Below, in pieces: positions 1-6,932 of a stretch of 19,130 nt of DNA. Location of the stretch: positions 1 through 19,130 of the forward strand of contig JBPOIS010000207.1 in assembly GCA_052034295.1 (NCBI GenBank), in the 5' to 3' direction. The DNA comes from JBPOIS01 sp052034295. GTDB taxonomy: Bacteria > Pseudomonadota > Gammaproteobacteria > Pseudomonadales > Moraxellaceae. The translations under genes and the position numbers were made by a program. Numbering within the stretch: position 1 is the first letter of the stretch; the number at the start of each line of letters is the position of its first letter. Below the pieces are notes generated by a model that did not search any database, was not told the DNA's origin, and saw only the letters and a list, made by a program, of their open reading frames with translations.

Positions 1-472
1 TGGCCTGTGGGACGTGGTGATGGTCAATGACCTCAAGCACTACGACGGTTCGGTGCAGCAGATCAGCCGCATTCCCGACGACCTGAAGGCCATCTATGCC
101 ACCGCCTTTGAAGTCGAGCCACGCTGGCTGGTCGATGCCGCCAGCCGCCGCCAGAAGTGGATCGATCAGGCGCAGTCGCTGAACCTGTACATCGCCGGGG
201 CTTCGGGCAAAAAACTCGACATCACTTACAAGATGGCGTGGCTGCGTGGCCTGAAGACCACCTACTACCTGCGTGCACTGGCGGCCACCGCCACTGAAAA
301 ATCCACCATCAACACCGGCACGCTGAACAAGGTCAGTGCCGCCCCAGTGGCGGAATCGGTGGTGGCTGCGCCAGTGGCACCCGTGGCGACTGCTGATGCA
401 GGGTTTGAATCTGCTGCGCCGGTGCCGATGGCCTGCTCCATCGACAACCCGGACTGTGAGGCATGCCAGTAA
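1..472 (+). CDS. nrdA: Ribonucleoside-diphosphate reductase alpha subunit, C-terminal part (partial)
   Basis: This is the 3' end of the large, catalytic subunit of class Ia ribonucleotide reductase, which reduces ribonucleoside diphosphates to deoxyribonucleotides in the cytosol. About 156 residues are visible; the reading frame is open through the left edge, so the start lies outside. The region around KMAWLRGLKTTYYLR is the conserved helix near the end of the catalytic barrel. It is followed by a flexible Ala/Pro/Val-rich tail of about 45 residues ending in DCEACQ. The closing Cys-x-x-Cys fits the mobile redox pair that re-reduces the active site and passes electrons from thioredoxin or glutaredoxin. 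nrdB lies 465 bp downstream on the same strand, which supports the assignment. The stop codon is overlapped by the next ORF. Confidence 0.93.
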   Translation, partial: GLWDVVMVNDLKHYDGSVQQISRIPDDLKAIYATAFEVEPRWLVDAASRRQKWIDQAQSLNLYIAGASGKKLDITYKMAWLRGLKTTYYLRALAATATEKSTINTGTLNKVSAAPVAESVVAAPVAPVATADAGFESAAPVPMACSIDNPDCEACQ

Positions 473-912
473 CCCGTGGGCTGGCCGGGCCCGATGCCCG
501 TCGCCCCGCCAGAGGCGCGGCATGGGTGGGCCTGTTGAGGTGGCTGAACTTCAGCGCCTACTGGTTGCGCATTGGTCAAAACCATTTTGAACTGATGGAA
601 CTGAGTGCCGCCAAGCCTGTGCGCACCAGTGCCCGCGCGCCCTTCAGCACCGAGCGGTTGCTGGTCGGTGAGTTTTCGCTGGCCAGCCGGACCCTCACCC
701 CGCTGGTGAAATCACTGCACCGCCGGATGCTGGGCTTTGTGCTGGTGATTGAACCCTGCGCCCTCCACGAAGGGGGACTGTGTGAAGTCGAAACCCGGCT
801 GTTTCAGGAACTGGGCCTCAGTGCCGGAGCCGTCCGTGTGGTGGTGCATCCCGGTCCTGATTCACTGACCCTGGAACAGGCCAGAATGCTGGCCCGGAAC
901 GCATTGAACTGA
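463..912 (+). CDS. Uncharacterised protein encoded between nrdA and nrdB
   Basis: I do not recognise this gene by name. It is an open frame of 149 codons between nrdA and nrdB on the same strand, overlapping the nrdA stop by 10 bases and ending 25 bases before the nrdB ATG, so it should be part of the nrd transcript. The first 21 residues are Arg/Pro/Gly rich and look untranslated. The compact, conserved-looking part begins near residue 22 (GLLRWLNFSAYWLRIG), where a GTG at 526 could be the true start, with AGAGG about 10 bases upstream. The body alternates predicted strands and helices (LLVGEFSLASRTL, GFVLVIEPCALHEGGL, GAVRVVVHPG) and has no signal peptide or clear membrane segment, so a small cytosolic alpha/beta protein is likely. 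A role linked to ribonucleotide reductase is inferred from position only. Confidence 0.7.
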   Translation: MPVTRGLAGPDARRPARGAAWVGLLRWLNFSAYWLRIGQNHFELMELSAAKPVRTSARAPFSTERLLVGEFSLASRTLTPLVKSLHRRMLGFVLVIEPCALHEGGLCEVETRLFQELGLSAGAVRVVVHPGPDSLTLEQARMLARNALN

Positions 913-937
913 ATTGTTTTTAAGGGAGAGCCCTGCC

Positions 938-2209
938 ATGTCCATACTGAACTGGGATGATTTCAACGATGAAGAAAGCAGCGCCACTGCGACAAAACCT
1001 GCGCCGGCTGCACCAGCTCAAGCACCACAAGCTGCGGCTGGTGCAGCGCCAGCGCCAGCAGTACACCGTGCTGCTGTCGGCAACGCCCCAGCCCTGAATC
1101 CGCCCGCCCCGGCCGGCAGTGCACTGGCTGCCGCCGAGCAGGCCGTGGCGCATCTGGACGTGGCCCCCGGCCTCGAAGAGCTGGAAATGGGTGCTGGTCG
1201 TGTCACCGTTGATGACAAGGCGATGATCAACTGCCGCGCCGACCTGAACCAGCTGGTGCCGTTCAAATACGAATGGGCCTGGCAAAAATACCTCGACGGC
1301 TGTGCCAACCACTGGATGCCGCAGGAAATCAACATGACCGCCGACATCGCACTGTGGAAGTCCCCCGAAGGGCTGACCCAGGACGAGCGCGTGATCGTGA
1401 TGCGTTCGCTGGGCTTTTTTTCCACTGCCGACAGTCTGGTCGCCAACAATCTGGTGCTGGCCGTGTACCGCCACATCACCAACCCCGAATGCCGCCAGTA
1501 CCTGCTGCGTCAGGCCTTCGAGGAAGCCATCCACACCCATGCCTACCAGTACTGCATCCAGTCGCTGGGCCTGGATGAGGGCGAAGTGTTCAACATGTAC
1601 CGCGAAGTGCCCAGTGTGGCGCGCAAGGCGGCGTGGGGGCTCAAATACACCCAGAGTCTGTCTGACCCGACCTTCAGGACTGGCACCTTTGAAAACGACC
1701 AGCGCCTGCTGCGCAACCTGATTGCGTTTTATTGCGTGCTGGAAGGGATTTTCTTTTACTGCGGCTTCACCCAGATCCTGTCGATGGGCCGCCGCAACAA
1801 GATGACCGGCGTGGCCGAGCAGTTCCAGTACATCCTGCGTGATGAATCGATGCACCTGAATTTTGGCATCGACATGATCAACCAGATCAAGATCGAAAAC
1901 CCGCACCTGTGGACGCCAGAGTTCCGCACCGAGGTCACCCAGATGATTCTCGAGGGCATGACCCTGGAAATCGAATACGCCCGCGACACCATGCCGCGTG
2001 GGGTGCTGGGCATGAACGCGGCGATGATGGAAGAGTACCTGAAATTCATCGCCAACCGTCGCCTGACCCAGCTCGGTCTGCCGGAGCAGTTTGCGGGCGT
2101 GTCCAACCCGTTTGCGTGGATGAGCGAGATGATGGACCTGCGCAAGGAAAAGAACTTCTTCGAAACCCGCGTCACCGACTACCAGGTCGGCGGGGCGCTG
2201 AGCTGGTAA
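938..2209 (+). CDS. nrdB: Ribonucleoside-diphosphate reductase beta subunit (class Ia)
   Basis: The small R2 subunit carries the diiron-tyrosyl radical that starts catalysis in NrdA. The 423-residue protein shows the expected ligand set: D136 (ADIALW), E196 and H199 (EAIH), E269 (LEGIFFY), and E303 and H306 (DESMH). Y203, four residues after H199, sits where the radical tyrosine is found in the E. coli enzyme. The C-terminal tail ending in DYQVGGALSW fits the peptide that docks into NrdA. The ATG at 938 is preferred because AAGGGAG lies just upstream and the protein then opens with SILNWDDF. A TTG 24 bases upstream would lack this spacing. Residues about 15-65 form an Ala/Pro-rich low-complexity linker before the ferritin-like core. 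A strong terminator follows 15 bases after the stop. Confidence 0.96.
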   Translation: MSILNWDDFNDEESSATATKPAPAAPAQAPQAAAGAAPAPAVHRAAVGNAPALNPPAPAGSALAAAEQAVAHLDVAPGLEELEMGAGRVTVDDKAMINCRADLNQLVPFKYEWAWQKYLDGCANHWMPQEINMTADIALWKSPEGLTQDERVIVMRSLGFFSTADSLVANNLVLAVYRHITNPECRQYLLRQAFEEAIHTHAYQYCIQSLGLDEGEVFNMYREVPSVARKAAWGLKYTQSLSDPTFRTGTFENDQRLLRNLIAFYCVLEGIFFYCGFTQILSMGRRNKMTGVAEQFQYILRDESMHLNFGIDMINQIKIENPHLWTPEFRTEVTQMILEGMTLEIEYARDTMPRGVLGMNAAMMEEYLKFIANRRLTQLGLPEQFAGVSNPFAWMSEMMDLRKEKNFFETRVTDYQVGGALSW

Positions 2210-2223
2210 GGCGGTTCCGCACC

Positions 2224-2249
2224 AAAAAGGCTGCTCCGGCAGCCTTTTT
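2224..2249 (+). terminator. Rho-independent terminator of the nrd operon
   Basis: A perfect 11-bp stem, AAAAAGGCTGC pairing with GCAGCCTTTTT, closes a four-base TCCG loop and ends in a T5 run. It starts 15 bases after the nrdB stop. The flanking A and T runs make it usable in both directions. Confidence 0.88.
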
Positions 2250-2541
2250 GCAGCTCGTTTTCCGGTTTTTTTTGATGGTCTTAAAGCATCAGCCCAGAGC
2301 TGGCGCTGTGGTGGTGGGTGATTTTAGCGGCTTGATTGCGCCTGAGAAGATCAAAGCCCGTGCCCTGTGGTGGGGCTGGTCAAAATCTTTTTCTAAAAGG
2401 CTTGTACCTCCCGCATCGCTGGCGCCGCAAGGGGCTGGCGAGACGGTCGGCCACGGCAGTCCATGTGAACGCTGACGATCACAAGGCTGTTCATTGCTGT
2501 GGCTTTTTTTAACCCAGGGCACTTCGGTGCCCTTTGTCTTT
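2250..2541. other. Gene-free stretch, possible small-RNA locus
   Basis: This roughly 290-base stretch between the nrdB terminator and the stop of the small minus-strand gene has no credible coding frame; the frames that cross it are continuations of nrdB shadows. It contains a loose inverted repeat at 2347-2389 (AAGAT with ATCTT, AGCCC with GGGCT). It ends in a UUCG-capped hairpin followed by a T-rich run on the plus strand. I do not recognise 6S, 4.5S, tmRNA or RNase P signatures in it, nor a tRNA. A plus-strand small RNA is possible but not shown. Confidence 0.35.
2516..2540 (+). terminator. Terminator-like UUCG hairpin
   Basis: The seven-base stem AGGGCAC/GTGCCCT (2516-2522 with 2527-2533) closes a TTCG tetraloop and is followed by TTGTCTTTT on the plus strand. 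The T-rich side is on the plus strand. No plus-strand gene lies between it and the nrdB terminator 270 bases upstream, so it is either a second backup terminator or the end of an unannotated transcript. In the minus direction the stem is followed by GGGTT and then A residues, so it is a poor terminator for the small minus-strand gene. Confidence 0.6.
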
Positions 2542-2760
2542 TCAGCCCAGTTCGCTGTCGCTGACCACCCATTGATCGACCAGCCGGGCCAGATGGGCGG
2601 CTTCCTCCACGGATTTCTGGATGTAGGCGGCTTCCTCGCCGGGGGGCACCTGTCCGGCAGCAAGATAAGCGGCATAAATGCGTGAGGCCGCATGCACCAC
2701 ATGGGCTTCGCTGGGCTCCAGTTGCAGGCGTGGGCTCTGTTGACGGTCAAGATAGCTCAT
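2542..2760 (-). CDS. Small hypothetical helical protein (72 aa)
   Basis: I do not recognise this family. The ATG at 2760 is chosen because AGGGAG lies about 10 bases upstream; the frame stays open further upstream but that part is Pro/Arg rich and does not look coding. The product, opening with MSYLDRQQSP, is soluble, acidic at its end, and almost certainly all-helical: two amphipathic stretches (SEAHVVHAASRIYAAYLAAG and KSVEEAAHLARLVDQWV) are joined by a PPGEE turn. It has no signal peptide, membrane segment or cysteine. It lies 135 bases downstream of cysA on the same strand, separated by a GC hairpin at 2815-2830 that lacks a T run, so read-through from the sulfate operon is possible. A functional tie to sulfate uptake is not supported by the protein itself. 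Confidence 0.6.
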   Translation of the reverse strand: MSYLDRQQSPRLQLEPSEAHVVHAASRIYAAYLAAGQVPPGEEAAYIQKSVEEAAHLARLVDQWVVSDSELG

Positions 2761-2895
2761 GGTGTGTGGGCTCCCTGCGGGCAGTCGCGGCGTTGGGCGA
2801 GGGTGGCGGCCAGTCACCCCTGCCGGGGTGGGGCTGCCCCCTCATGATTCCGCAATTCCCCTGCCCTGTCCAGCGGGTTCAGCGGGCCTCGCCCA

Positions 2896-3972
2896 TCAGG
2901 CCACAGCCCCCAGGGTGGGCCGGGTCGACAGACTGACCCGCAGGCCCGTCTGGGCGTCAAACCCATGCAGCCGCTGTGGCCGCAAAAACACCGGCTGGCC
3001 GGCCCGCAGTTGCAGGGCGGTCGCCTCGGCTGCATTCAGGCTGACCTCCAGCAGGTGGCCCTCTGCATCCTGAGTGGTCACCAGCGTGCGTCCGGCATGC
3101 CAGCCCAGCCGCACCACCTGCACCGGCAGTGCCCCCGGTTCATCCTGCAGCACGAGCTGCACCTCATCCGGGCGCACATACACCACCCGGCTGGCAGCCT
3201 GCGCCAGCGGCCCCCCCAGCGCCCGTGACACCTGCGCCGTGGACAGGCGGCTGGCCTGCCCCAGAAAATCCATCACAAACACCGAAGCCGGCGCATCATA
3301 GACCTGTTGCGGGGTGCCAACCTGCTCAATGCGCCCCCGGTTCATCACCACCACCCGGTCGGCCAGCTCCAGCGCCTCTTCCTGATCGTGGGTGACCATC
3401 ACGGTGGTCAGTTGCAGCTCATCATGCAACTGGCGCAGCCATTGGCGCAGGCCGCGCCGCACCTGGGCATCCAGCGCCCCAAAGGGTTCATCCAGCAGCA
3501 GCACCTGCGGATTGATGGCCAGTGCCCGCGCCAGTGCCACCCGCTGCCGCTGCCCACCCGAGAGCTGATCGGGCTTGCGCTGGGCCAGTTCGCTGAGCTG
3601 CACCCGCGCCAGCAGGGCCTGGACTTTTTGCCCGATGGCATCCCGGCTCAGGCGCTCGAGACGCTTGGGCAGGGTCAGGCCAAAGGCCACATTGTCAAAC
3701 ACCGACAGGTGCCGGAACAGCGCGTAATGCTGGAATACAAAGCCGACCCGCCGTGCCTGCACGCTGAGCTGGCTGGCTTCGGTCTGGCCAAACCAGATCC
3801 GGCCCGAGGTCAGGGTTTCCAGCCCGGCCAGCGTGCGCAGCAGGGTGGTCTTGCCGCAGCCGGAGGGCCCAAGCAGGGCCACCAGCTCTCCGGAAGCGAT
3901 GTCCAGGTCCACCTCATGGATGGCCGGTTGCAGGCCGTATTGCTTGATCAGTTTTTCGATGCGCAGTTGCAT
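2896..3972 (-). CDS. cysA: Sulfate/thiosulfate ABC transporter ATP-binding protein
   Basis: CysA hydrolyses ATP to drive sulfate or thiosulfate import through the CysT-CysW channel on the inner membrane. The 358-residue protein carries every ABC ATPase motif in order: Walker A GPSGCGKT (35-42), Q-loop Q81, signature LSGGQ (137-141), Walker B LLLDEP (158-163) and switch H195 in VTHDQEE. The remaining C-terminal third (from about 235) is the small beta-rich regulatory domain usual for CysA and MalK-like subunits. The start at 3972 has AAAGGA nine bases upstream. It is the last gene of sbp-cysT-cysW-cysA, 23 bases after cysW. Together with the sulfate-binding protein and two permeases, this makes the sulfate assignment firm; an ATPase of the same class for molybdate or spermidine is unlikely in this context. 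Confidence 0.95.
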   Translation of the reverse strand: MQLRIEKLIKQYGLQPAIHEVDLDIASGELVALLGPSGCGKTTLLRTLAGLETLTSGRIWFGQTEASQLSVQARRVGFVFQHYALFRHLSVFDNVAFGLTLPKRLERLSRDAIGQKVQALLARVQLSELAQRKPDQLSGGQRQRVALARALAINPQVLLLDEPFGALDAQVRRGLRQWLRQLHDELQLTTVMVTHDQEEALELADRVVVMNRGRIEQVGTPQQVYDAPASVFVMDFLGQASRLSTAQVSRALGGPLAQAASRVVYVRPDEVQLVLQDEPGALPVQVVRLGWHAGRTLVTTQDAEGHLLEVSLNAAEATALQLRAGQPVFLRPQRLHGFDAQTGLRVSLSTRPTLGAVA

Positions 3973-3995
3973 GGTCTTGGGTCCTTTTTAAAAAC

Positions 3996-4910
3996 TCAGT
4001 GGCCACTGTGGCCATGGCGCAGGCCGATCCAGGTCTTCAGCCCCAGCGTCAGCACTGCTGTCAGCGCCAGCAGGGAGGCCACCGCAAACGCCGCGCTGAA
4101 CTGGTAGTCGTTGTAGAGCACTTCGACATGCAGCGGCAGGGTGTTGGTCTGGCCGCGGATGTGCCCCGACACCACCGACACCGCCCCGAATTCACCCAGT
4201 GCACGCGCATTGCAGAGCAGAATGCCGGTCAGCAGCGTCCAGCGGATCGACGGCAGCGTGACCCGCCAGAACATCTGCCAGCCACTGGCACCGAGGGTCA
4301 GGGCGGCTTCTTCGCTGTCACGCCCCTGGGTGTCCATGTGGGCGATCAGCTCGCGGGCCACAAACGGCAGGGTGATGAACACCGTGGCCAGAATGATGGA
4401 CGGCAGGGCATAAAGGATTTTGACGTCATGCGCCGACAGCCATTCGCCCCACCAGCCCTGTGCCCCAAACAGCAGCACCAGCATCAGTCCGGCAATCACC
4501 GGCGACACCGAAAACGGCAGGTCCACCACAGTCAGCAGCAGCGACCGGCCTGCAAAGCGAAACCGCGTCACCGCCCAGGCCGTGGCCAGCCCAAACAGCA
4601 CATTGACCGGTACCGCCACCGCCGCAGCCGTCAGGCTCAGGCGGATCGCCGAACGGGTGTCCGGGTCAATCAAGGCCTGTCCGTACACCGACAGGCCCTG
4701 TCGGAACGCTTCCACAAACACCAGCACCAGCGGCAGCAGCAACAGGGCCGCAAACAGCAGCAACGCCAGCCCCAGCAGGCTGCGGCGCACCCATGGTGAC
4801 TCGGTGATCGCCGCGGTGGGTTCCTGGCGGATGGCCGCCGGAGAATAGCCACTGGCTGGCTCCGGCAGCGTCAGTGCGTCCGAAGGCCCTGCAGTCCTGA
4901 TCGGGTCCAT
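3996..4910 (-). CDS. cysW: Sulfate/thiosulfate ABC transporter permease CysW
   Basis: CysW is the second channel subunit of the sulfate importer in the inner membrane. The ATG at 4910 is fixed by a strong AGGAGGT six bases upstream, giving 304 residues; the frame is open further upstream but only as a shadow of cysT. After an unusually long hydrophilic N-terminus of about 40 residues, roughly six hydrophobic segments follow, the first near 43-66. The cytoplasmic EAA loop, which docks onto CysA, lies near 198-222 (EEAALTLGASG). Its start falls two bases after the cysT stop, so the two permeases are translationally coupled. The protein pairs with CysT, and together with CysA and Sbp completes the importer. 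Confidence 0.94.
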   Translation of the reverse strand: MDPIRTAGPSDALTLPEPASGYSPAAIRQEPTAAITESPWVRRSLLGLALLLFAALLLLPLVLVFVEAFRQGLSVYGQALIDPDTRSAIRLSLTAAAVAVPVNVLFGLATAWAVTRFRFAGRSLLLTVVDLPFSVSPVIAGLMLVLLFGAQGWWGEWLSAHDVKILYALPSIILATVFITLPFVARELIAHMDTQGRDSEEAALTLGASGWQMFWRVTLPSIRWTLLTGILLCNARALGEFGAVSVVSGHIRGQTNTLPLHVEVLYNDYQFSAAFAVASLLALTAVLTLGLKTWIGLRHGHSGH

Positions 4911-4912
4911 GT

Positions 4913-5743
4913 TCACACCTCCTGCCCGCGCTGGGCCTGCAACAGCCGCCGCTGCAGCACATTGATGGTCAGCAGCAGCACAAATGACACCGCCAGCATG
5001 ATCACCGCAATCGCCGTGGCGGCAGCGTAGTTGTATTCTTCCAGACTGGAGACGATCAGCAGCGGGGCGATTTCGGTCTGGTATGGCATGTTGCCGGCGA
5101 TGAAAATCACCGAGCCGTATTCCCCGATGCCGCGTGCAAACGCCAGGGCAAACCCGGTCAGCAGCGCCGGGGCCACCAGCGGAAAAATCACCCGCCACAC
5201 GGTCTGGGTGCGACTGGCCCCCAGTGTGGCCGCCGCCTGCTCCAGCTCGGCCTCCACCGCCCCGAGCACGGGCTGCACGGTGCGCACCACAAACGGCAGG
5301 CCAATGAACAGCAGTGCCAGGGTGATCCCGGTGGTGGTGTAGGCCACCTGCAGGCCCAGCGGCTCCAGCCAGCGGCCCACCCAGCCGTCTTTGCTGTACA
5401 GCGCAGTCAGGGCAATCCCCGCCACGGCGGTCGGCAGTGCAAACGGCAGGTCAATCAGCGCATCCACCCCGCGCCGCCCCGGAAAGGGATAGCGCACCAG
5501 CACCCACGCCAGCAGGCCGCCGATCAGTACACTGAGCACCCCGGCTGCTGCGGCCGTGCTGAAACTCACCCACAGCGCCTGCTGCAGCCGCTCGGACTGC
5601 AGCAACGCCTGCCATTCGGCCGCGCTCAGGTGCAGGGATTTCAGCAACAACGCCGCCAGCGGCAACAGCACCAGCGCCGTCAGCAGCGTCACCGACACCC
5701 CCAGCGACAACCCAAACCCCGGCAGGGCATTTTTTTTGGCCAT
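4913..5743 (-). CDS. cysT: Sulfate/thiosulfate ABC transporter permease CysT (CysU)
   Basis: CysT is the first channel subunit of the sulfate importer. The 276-residue protein has about six membrane segments (first near 13-35, last near 240-262). It carries an EAA loop near 164-188 (EAELEQAAATLGAS) that contacts the CysA ATPase. FALPTAVAGIALTALY and GEYGSVIFIAGNMPYQTEIAP are regions typical of CysT. The start at 5743 has GGAGGGGG a few bases upstream. Codons 3-5 are an uninterrupted run of eight A residues (5730-5737 on the plus strand as T8), a tract that could slip and switch the gene off. It follows sbp by 27 bases and is coupled to cysW. Confidence 0.95.
   Translation of the reverse strand: MAKKNALPGFGLSLGVSVTLLTALVLLPLAALLLKSLHLSAAEWQALLQSERLQQALWVSFSTAAAAGVLSVLIGGLLAWVLVRYPFPGRRGVDALIDLPFALPTAVAGIALTALYSKDGWVGRWLEPLGLQVAYTTTGITLALLFIGLPFVVRTVQPVLGAVEAELEQAAATLGASRTQTVWRVIFPLVAPALLTGFALAFARGIGEYGSVIFIAGNMPYQTEIAPLLIVSSLEEYNYAAATAIAVIMLAVSFVLLLTINVLQRRLLQAQRGQEV
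4917..4923 (-). promoter_or_regulatory. Strong ribosome binding site of cysW
   Basis: AGGAGGT on the minus strand sits six bases before the ATG at 4910 and inside the last codons of cysT. It decides the cysW start against the much longer open frame upstream. Confidence 0.85.
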
Positions 5744-5770
5744 GTCTCCCCCTCCGATCCGGCCGCGGCC

Positions 5771-6778
5771 TCAGCGGCCTTTTGCCAGCTCGGCCTGAAT
5801 CTGGTCAAAGATCCCGCCATTGTCGAAATGGGTGTTCTGGGCGCTGCTCCAGCCCCCGGCCACATCCTTGATGGTGAAGGTTTTCACCGGCAAAAACTGG
5901 CTGGCGTACTGTGCGGCAATCTGCGCATTGCGCGGGCGGTAATAGTTCTGCGCGGCGATCTGCTGGCCGCGCGGGCTGTACAGGTAATTCAGGTAGGCAG
6001 TGGCCAGGGTGCGGGTGCCGTGTTTGTCCACATTGCGGTCCACCAGCGCCACGGAAGGCTCAGCCAGAATGGTCCGCGACGGCACCACCACTTCAAAGGC
6101 ACCCTTGTCCAGCTCACGGGTGGCCAGGTAGGCCTCGTTTTCCCAGGCGATCAGCACATCACCAATGCCGCGCTCGGCAAAGGTGGTCAGGGAGCCGCGC
6201 GCGCCGCTGTCGAGCACCTTGACGTTGGCATAGAGTTTTTTCACAAACTCACGGGCCGTGGCGTTGCTGCCACCGGGCAGGCCCTTGGCATAGCCCCAGG
6301 CGGCCAGATAGTTCCAGCGTGCACCGCCGCCGGTCTTGGGGTTCGGGGTGATCACCGCCACACCGGGCTTGATCAGGTCGTTCCAGTCACGGATCTGTTT
6401 GGGATTGCCCTTGCGCACCAGAAACACGATGGTCGAGGTGTACGGTGCGGCGTTGTCCGGCAGGCGGGTGCTCCAGTTGCGCGCCACCAGTCCGGCCTTG
6501 GCCAGCTGGTCGATGTCGCCGCCGAGGGCCAGCGTCATCACATCGGCTTCCAGCCCGTCGATCACCGCACGAGCCTGCTTGCCGCTGCCGCCGTGCGACT
6601 GCTTGAAGGTCACGTCCTGTCCGGTCTTGCTTTTCCAGTACGCCCCGAAGTCCTTGTTGAAATCCTGATACAGCTCACGGGTCGGGTCGTACGACACGTT
6701 GAGGAATTCCACGGCCTGCGCCAGTCCGGAAGCCAGTACGCTGAAGAGGGCCACGCTGGCCACTGCGGTTTTGTTCAT
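5771..6778 (-). CDS. sbp: Periplasmic sulfate-binding protein
   Basis: This is the periplasmic receptor that captures sulfate and delivers it to CysT-CysW. The ATG at 6778 is preferred over the one at 6784, because AGGA is then seven bases upstream rather than one. The 335-residue product opens with a clear signal peptide (MNKTAVASVALFSVLASG, cleavage likely after LAQA, before VEFLNVSYDP). The mature start, the FKQSHGGSGKQARAVIDGLE region and the TPNPKTGGGARWNYLAAWGY segment are hallmarks of the Sbp/CysP family, which binds the oxyanion through main-chain amides rather than charged side chains. I cannot separate Sbp from the thiosulfate-preferring CysP by eye. It is the first gene of the operon, with an AT-rich promoter region upstream containing a perfect inverted repeat. 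Confidence 0.94.
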   Translation of the reverse strand: MNKTAVASVALFSVLASGLAQAVEFLNVSYDPTRELYQDFNKDFGAYWKSKTGQDVTFKQSHGGSGKQARAVIDGLEADVMTLALGGDIDQLAKAGLVARNWSTRLPDNAAPYTSTIVFLVRKGNPKQIRDWNDLIKPGVAVITPNPKTGGGARWNYLAAWGYAKGLPGGSNATAREFVKKLYANVKVLDSGARGSLTTFAERGIGDVLIAWENEAYLATRELDKGAFEVVVPSRTILAEPSVALVDRNVDKHGTRTLATAYLNYLYSPRGQQIAAQNYYRPRNAQIAAQYASQFLPVKTFTIKDVAGGWSSAQNTHFDNGGIFDQIQAELAKGR

Positions 6779-6821
6779 GGTCATGTCCTGTCATGCCAAG
6801 CGAGATGCGCCCAGCTTAGGC

Positions 6822-6856
6822 AGGTTTTTTTAGACAATGAACCGATAAAAAAACCT
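6822..6856. promoter_or_regulatory. Perfect inverted repeat upstream of sbp (candidate operator)
   Basis: AGGTTTTTTTA (6822-6832) and TAAAAAAACCT (6846-6856) are exact reverse complements, separated by 13 bases. The site is 44-78 bases upstream of the sbp start, in the AT-rich gap that must hold the promoter of the sulfate operon. A LysR-type regulator such as CysB would be the expected binder for such an operon, but I cannot match a CysB consensus. It could also act as an RNA hairpin in the leader. Confidence 0.5.
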
Positions 6857-6879
6857 ATTGATTGCTGTTTTTTTTATAT

Positions 6880-6911
6880 AAAAACCACAAAGCCGCCCGG
6901 TGGGACGGCTT
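6880..6911 (-). terminator. Terminator downstream of terZ
   Basis: On the minus strand AAGCCG-T-CCC pairs with GGG-CGGCTT around a three-base loop (6890-6911, one bulged base), followed five bases later by a T5 run. It begins 22 bases after the terZ stop and separates the Ter cluster from the sulfate operon. The offset T run makes it a moderate terminator. Confidence 0.65.
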
Positions 6912-6932
6912 CGAACCCTGCAGCAGCAAGGG

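Noticed and set aside
920..1906. A 328-codon minus-strand frame
   Set aside because: It is antisense to nrdB, whose diiron ligands and radical tyrosine are all present.
2250..2541. Known structural RNA (6S, 4.5S, tmRNA, RNase P) or tRNA after nrdB
   Set aside because: None of the conserved sequence signatures of these RNAs could be recognised.
2815..2830. Rho-independent terminator after cysA
   Set aside because: The hairpin is perfect, but there is no T run on the minus strand after it.
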